A stretch of 5,198 bases of DNA from 188UL27-1 sp038526275 (GTDB lineage Bacteria > Pseudomonadota > Alphaproteobacteria > Rhodobacterales > Rhodobacteraceae): contig JBCBGY010000265.1 of the NCBI GenBank assembly GCA_038526275.1, positions 1 through 5,198 of the forward strand, read 5' to 3'. Positions 4,934 to 5,198 of the stretch are shown here, piece after piece; position 1 is the stretch's first letter, and the number at the start of each line of letters is the position of its first letter. Position numbers and translations under genes: made by a program. Under the pieces are notes generated by a model. That model searched no databases and was not told where the DNA came from. It was given only the letters and a program-made list of their open reading frames with translations.

Positions 4934-5198
4934 GCCCTTGCCCCCTCTCGAAATTGTGCAAAATCAAGGACTCGCTCAAAGCGTGGCAGCAATTCGTGAT
5001 CGTGGGTCACGGCCAGAACGGCAGCGCCTGCTTCTGACGCTTGCTCGAACAATAGGTCAAGGATGCGCGCTTTGCTGTCCGGGTCCAAGTTGCCAGTCGC
5101 TTCGTCGGACAAGATCAGTTTTGGCTGCGTGACCAGCGCACGGCAAATCGCCACGCGTTGCTGCTCCCCCTGGCTCAAACCGCCGGGATGCCGGTCCA
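4930..5198 (-). CDS. ABC transporter ATP-binding protein, LolD/MacB type (C-terminal part only)
   Basis: This is the last 88 complete codons of an ABC ATPase whose start lies beyond the right edge. Visible motifs are the ABC signature LSQGEQQR, Walker B with D-loop (LILSDEATGNLD) and the H-loop in VLAVTHDHELL. The GEQQRVA-CRAL and ATGNLD wording is typical of the LolD/MacB/FtsE group that powers FtsX-type permeases. Two small departures are Gln for the usual second Gly of the signature (LSGG) and Ala for Pro in DEPT; neither removes a catalytic residue. The TTG at 5178 is an internal Leu codon of the signature motif, not a start: the frame continues through DRHPGG to the window end. The gene overlaps the permease by 4 nt (ATGA), so the two almost certainly form one transporter. 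Walker A lies outside the window. Confidence 0.93.
   Translation of the reverse strand, partial: DRHPGGLSQGEQQRVAICRALVTQPKLILSDEATGNLDPDSKARILDLLFEQASEAGAAVLAVTHDHELLPRFERVLDFAQFREGARA

Noticed and set aside
4452..4979. Minus-strand open frame of 175 codons overlapping the permease start and the ATPase end
   Set aside because: It is a frame-shifted reading of the permease and ATPase genes, with low-complexity Arg/Gly-rich translation.

Overview
The window (about 57% G+C by eye) looks like the chromosome of a Gram-negative bacterium. I infer an alphaproteobacterium, possibly Rhodobacterales-like, from codon choice, GTG starts, tight gene overlaps and the style of the RhlE-type helicase. No rRNA, tRNA, CRISPR array or insertion sequence is visible. 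All supported genes lie on the minus strand, so transcription runs right to left.

From 5198 down to 1735 five genes form a compact operon that enters from beyond the right edge: the C-terminal end of an ABC ATPase (4930-5198), a MacB/FtsX-type permease (3764-4933), a periplasmic DUF4198/NikK-family protein (2972-3748), a small NikL-like periplasmic protein (2640-2975) and a ZnuA/TroA-like metal-binding protein (1735-2652). Three of the four junctions overlap (4, 4 and 13 nt). The fourth has a 15-nt gap carrying a near-perfect Shine-Dalgarno. The operon promoter and any metal-responsive operator lie outside the window.

The operon appears to handle a transition metal (Zn, Ni or Co; the sequence does not say which). 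Its three exported proteins belong to families normally tied to two different import machines: NikK/NikL with ECF nickel/cobalt transporters, and ZnuA with ZnuBC. Here they sit with a type VII (MacB/FtsX) ABC pair, a class not built as a classical importer. No ZnuB, NikM or NikQ is visible. The permease's extracytoplasmic domain carries two His clusters, both predicted mature NikK/NikL-like proteins begin with His, and the ZnuA-like protein has a His-rich loop but lacks two usual metal ligands. From memory, zinc-starvation loci of Pseudomonas aeruginosa (PA4063-PA4066) and Vibrio cholerae (Zrg) also pair an ABC ATPase and FtsX-like permease with periplasmic metal-binding proteins, so this may be a variant of that poorly understood group with a different periplasmic set. 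This is the most interesting part of the window.

From 1734 down to 1355 is a 380-base intergenic stretch holding several short inverted repeats and one plausible promoter (TTGACA, 17-bp spacing, weak -10) that would give the next gene a leader of about 200 nt. That gene (143-1354) is a complete DEAD-box RNA helicase of the RhlE type with all core motifs and a basic tail; it looks functionally unrelated to the metal operon. Positions 1-142 hold no gene I can support.
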